From Gammaproteobacteria bacterium (GTDB lineage: Bacteria > Pseudomonadota > Gammaproteobacteria > UBA6186 > Azoamicaceae), in assembly GCA_030431675.1 (NCBI GenBank), contig JAUIIV010000009.1, positions 1 through 45,043 on the forward strand: a stretch of DNA of 45,043 nt, read 5' to 3'. Below are positions 43,873 through 45,043 of this stretch, piece after piece. Each line of letters opens with the position of its first letter. Positions within the stretch are counted from its first letter, which is position 1. The notes beneath the pieces are model-generated. The model was not told where the DNA came from. It saw only the letters and a program-made list of their open reading frames with translations, and made no database searches. The position numbers were made by a program, and so were the translations under genes.

Positions 43873-44943
43873 ATGGGTTGGGAAGTACTACCAAACGATA
43901 AAGTAACCGTTGACGATACCACTGTCAATTTTTTAGGGAGCACGACGGGCATACGTGATCCGCGAATAAGAGCAGCAAAAACAATCGCCTACAATAATAA
44001 AGATCCAAACTCGTGGTTACCTAGAATCGATTTTATATTCTTTAACGACGGTGTAATTAAGGTTGGGGCAGAGTGTAAATATTACCTTGAGTTTAAATCA
44101 TTAAAGGAAAAACTTGCTGAGGTTGGTTTGCCTCAGCAACTATTTCAGATTCATGACACACCACAACAAATAACTTTTTCAACGATGAACCGACAACTAA
44201 TTGGTGTATTTCTAAAAGGATTAAGTCTATTCCAGCAAGATGTGGCCGAACTTGCAGGACCGCTAAGCAAACTATTACATGTAGATTTTGTTGAAAATCC
44301 TATCATTCCGCCTTGGAATATGTATCAGGAATTAAACCCAGGACATTTACATCTATATGAGCAAGTATTTCAAAATACAAAGCCAGAGGGAATTATGGGA
44401 GCTATACTAGCTTTTACAAAAGAAGGTGAATTCGTCATTTTTCTTTCGTTTGCAAATAGTGAAGTGGATATGCGAAAGATACTCGAGGCACTACATAACG
44501 CACGTATTGACGTTAAACCGAAAGAATGTTCACTTAAACTATTCCCCCCCTACGAATTAAAATCACATTCCATAGATAGACTTATAAAGTTTCTACAAGT
44601 TATAGCAGACACTGTGCAAACAGACGTACATGATTTGTCACCTCTTGTTAAGCAAAGAATGCTTGATATAAGCCTTATTCACGCAGTCTATGACAGAAAT
44701 TGGCGTAGAGCTAAAGAGCTATTAGAACTTGGTGCAGATATCAATTGCCTAGAAGAAGGGTTCGCCTCAACCGATATCATTAAAGCTATTTTATCATTCT
44801 CAGCAGAGGTTATTGAAACGTTTTTTGAAAGGTTTTTTGCAGATTTAACAAGTAATTTGGAAAGTAATTCGAAAAGTAAATACAGTGGTTATGTATGCCC
44901 TTTAACAGAAGGGCTAATGTGTAAGAGTTCAGACAAGATCTGA
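43873..44943 (+). CDS. Ankyrin-like protein, possibly truncated; candidate effector
   Basis: A 356-residue protein if started at the ATG at 43873, preceded by AAGGGG (the GTG two codons earlier lies within that site). The N-terminal domain (1-240) is unknown to me. Residues ~265-295 (LSLIHAVYDRNWRRAKELLE then LGADIN) form an ankyrin repeat, typical of host-interaction proteins. Only one clear repeat is visible, and the frame then runs to an odd end (MCKSSDKI) at a TGA that is the first three bases of the left arm of an inverted repeat (44941-45027). That suggests the original C-terminus, with more repeats, was removed by a mobile-element insertion. No signal peptide. Confidence 0.6.
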   Translation: MGWEVLPNDKVTVDDTTVNFLGSTTGIRDPRIRAAKTIAYNNKDPNSWLPRIDFIFFNDGVIKVGAECKYYLEFKSLKEKLAEVGLPQQLFQIHDTPQQITFSTMNRQLIGVFLKGLSLFQQDVAELAGPLSKLLHVDFVENPIIPPWNMYQELNPGHLHLYEQVFQNTKPEGIMGAILAFTKEGEFVIFLSFANSEVDMRKILEALHNARIDVKPKECSLKLFPPYELKSHSIDRLIKFLQVIADTVQTDVHDLSPLVKQRMLDISLIHAVYDRNWRRAKELLELGADINCLEEGFASTDIIKAILSFSAEVIETFFERFFADLTSNLESNSKSKYSGYVCPLTEGLMCKSSDKI

Positions 44944-45027
44944 CAATCCTGGAATTTAAAAGCGTTTTAACTATAGTGAAGTATGTCAGTACAACCAATG
45001 GTTAAAACTTAAATAAGAGGATTGTCA
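44941..45027. repeat. 87-base inverted repeat at the right end
   Basis: TGACAATCCT (44941-44950) and AGGATTGTCA (45018-45027) are perfect inverted copies. Inside them a second pair, GTTTTAAC and GTTAAAAC, is also inverted and lies in the same order. The whole is a long imperfect palindrome enclosing a short unpaired centre. It looks like the end structure of a mobile element rather than a terminator, because the arms are far apart. Confidence 0.5.
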
Positions 45028-45029
45028 TT

Positions 45030-45043
45030 ATGAACAATGTAGC
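45030..45043 (+). CDS. Start of a gene cut by the window edge (perhaps a transposase)
   Basis: ATG at 45030 begins MNNVA and then the window ends. AGAGG upstream is a usable ribosome site, although spacing is long. The start is three bases after the inverted repeat, which fits the first gene of an insertion sequence, but five residues cannot identify a family. Confidence 0.3.

Noticed and set aside
1..45043. tRNA, rRNA or CRISPR arrays
   Set aside because: No T-loop-like GTTCGAANC segments in intergenic DNA, no ribosomal sequence and no regularly spaced repeats were seen.

Overview
The window looks like chromosomal DNA from an AT-rich gammaproteobacterium. The best evidence is gene order: icd, cspD, clpS, clpA and infA lie together at 15.2-20.1 kb, as in Pseudomonas and largely as in E. 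coli. The core proteins fit too: ClpS and ClpA key residues fall at E. coli-like positions, and there is an Slt70-type lytic transglycosylase and a truA/accD/cvpA group. Kinase-like, RAP-domain and ankyrin-like proteins, plus several unrecognised ORFs, sit among these genes. That suggests a host-associated bacterium, perhaps Legionellales-like; this is inference and the genus cannot be named. No tRNA, rRNA or CRISPR array was seen.

Layout. 0-0.13 kb: 3' end of an IS256-family transposase. 0.13-1.4 kb: a minus-strand polyhydroxyalkanoate group (holin-like membrane protein, a 55-residue GTG-start ORF not previously called, phaR, phasin). 1.7-6.0 kb: type IV pilin with a good sigma-70 promoter and a strong hairpin after it, tandem membrane-anchored glycosyltransferases, a Bcr/CflA-type MFS exporter and an outer-membrane barrel. 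6.0-13.6 kb: an unknown protein, YchJ, a small unknown protein, an AIM24-family protein, a lipoprotein hydrolase and a 1389-residue autotransporter. 13.8-15.1 kb: a near-perfect sigma-54 promoter before a coiled-coil protein and a rhomboid protease, then an Ala/Lys-rich helical protein. 15.2-22.1 kb: infA, clpA, clpS, cspD, icd, slt. 22.1-24.8 kb: a degenerate receiver fused to a histidine-kinase-like ATPase, a BLUF blue-light sensor, a BON protein and a fucosyltransferase-like membrane protein. 24.8-29.7 kb: the giant NAD-dependent glutamate dehydrogenase. 29.8-31.6 kb: an M48-like protein with every catalytic residue replaced, overlapping a secreted HEXXGH protein. 31.6-40.8 kb: accessory genes (RAP protein, unknown proteins, a protein kinase and a small neighbour sharing its N-terminal domain, a second autotransporter, an ATP-grasp enzyme). 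41.0-43.7 kb: MazG-like, cvpA, accD, truA. 43.8-45.0 kb: an ankyrin-like protein whose stop codon lies in an inverted repeat, followed by the first codons of another gene.

The genome is compact. Three convergent pairs share their stop codons in a 4-base overlap, and several neighbours overlap by 11-38 bases. The most interesting items are the sigma-54 promoter feeding a possibly leaderless mRNA, the kinase and its domain-sharing neighbour, the pseudo-M48/HEXXGH pair, the receiver-ATPase next to a BLUF sensor, the GC-rich palindromic island between clpS and cspD, and the hidden ORF before phaR. Both ends of the window resemble mobile DNA, so it may be a contig that ended at repeats.
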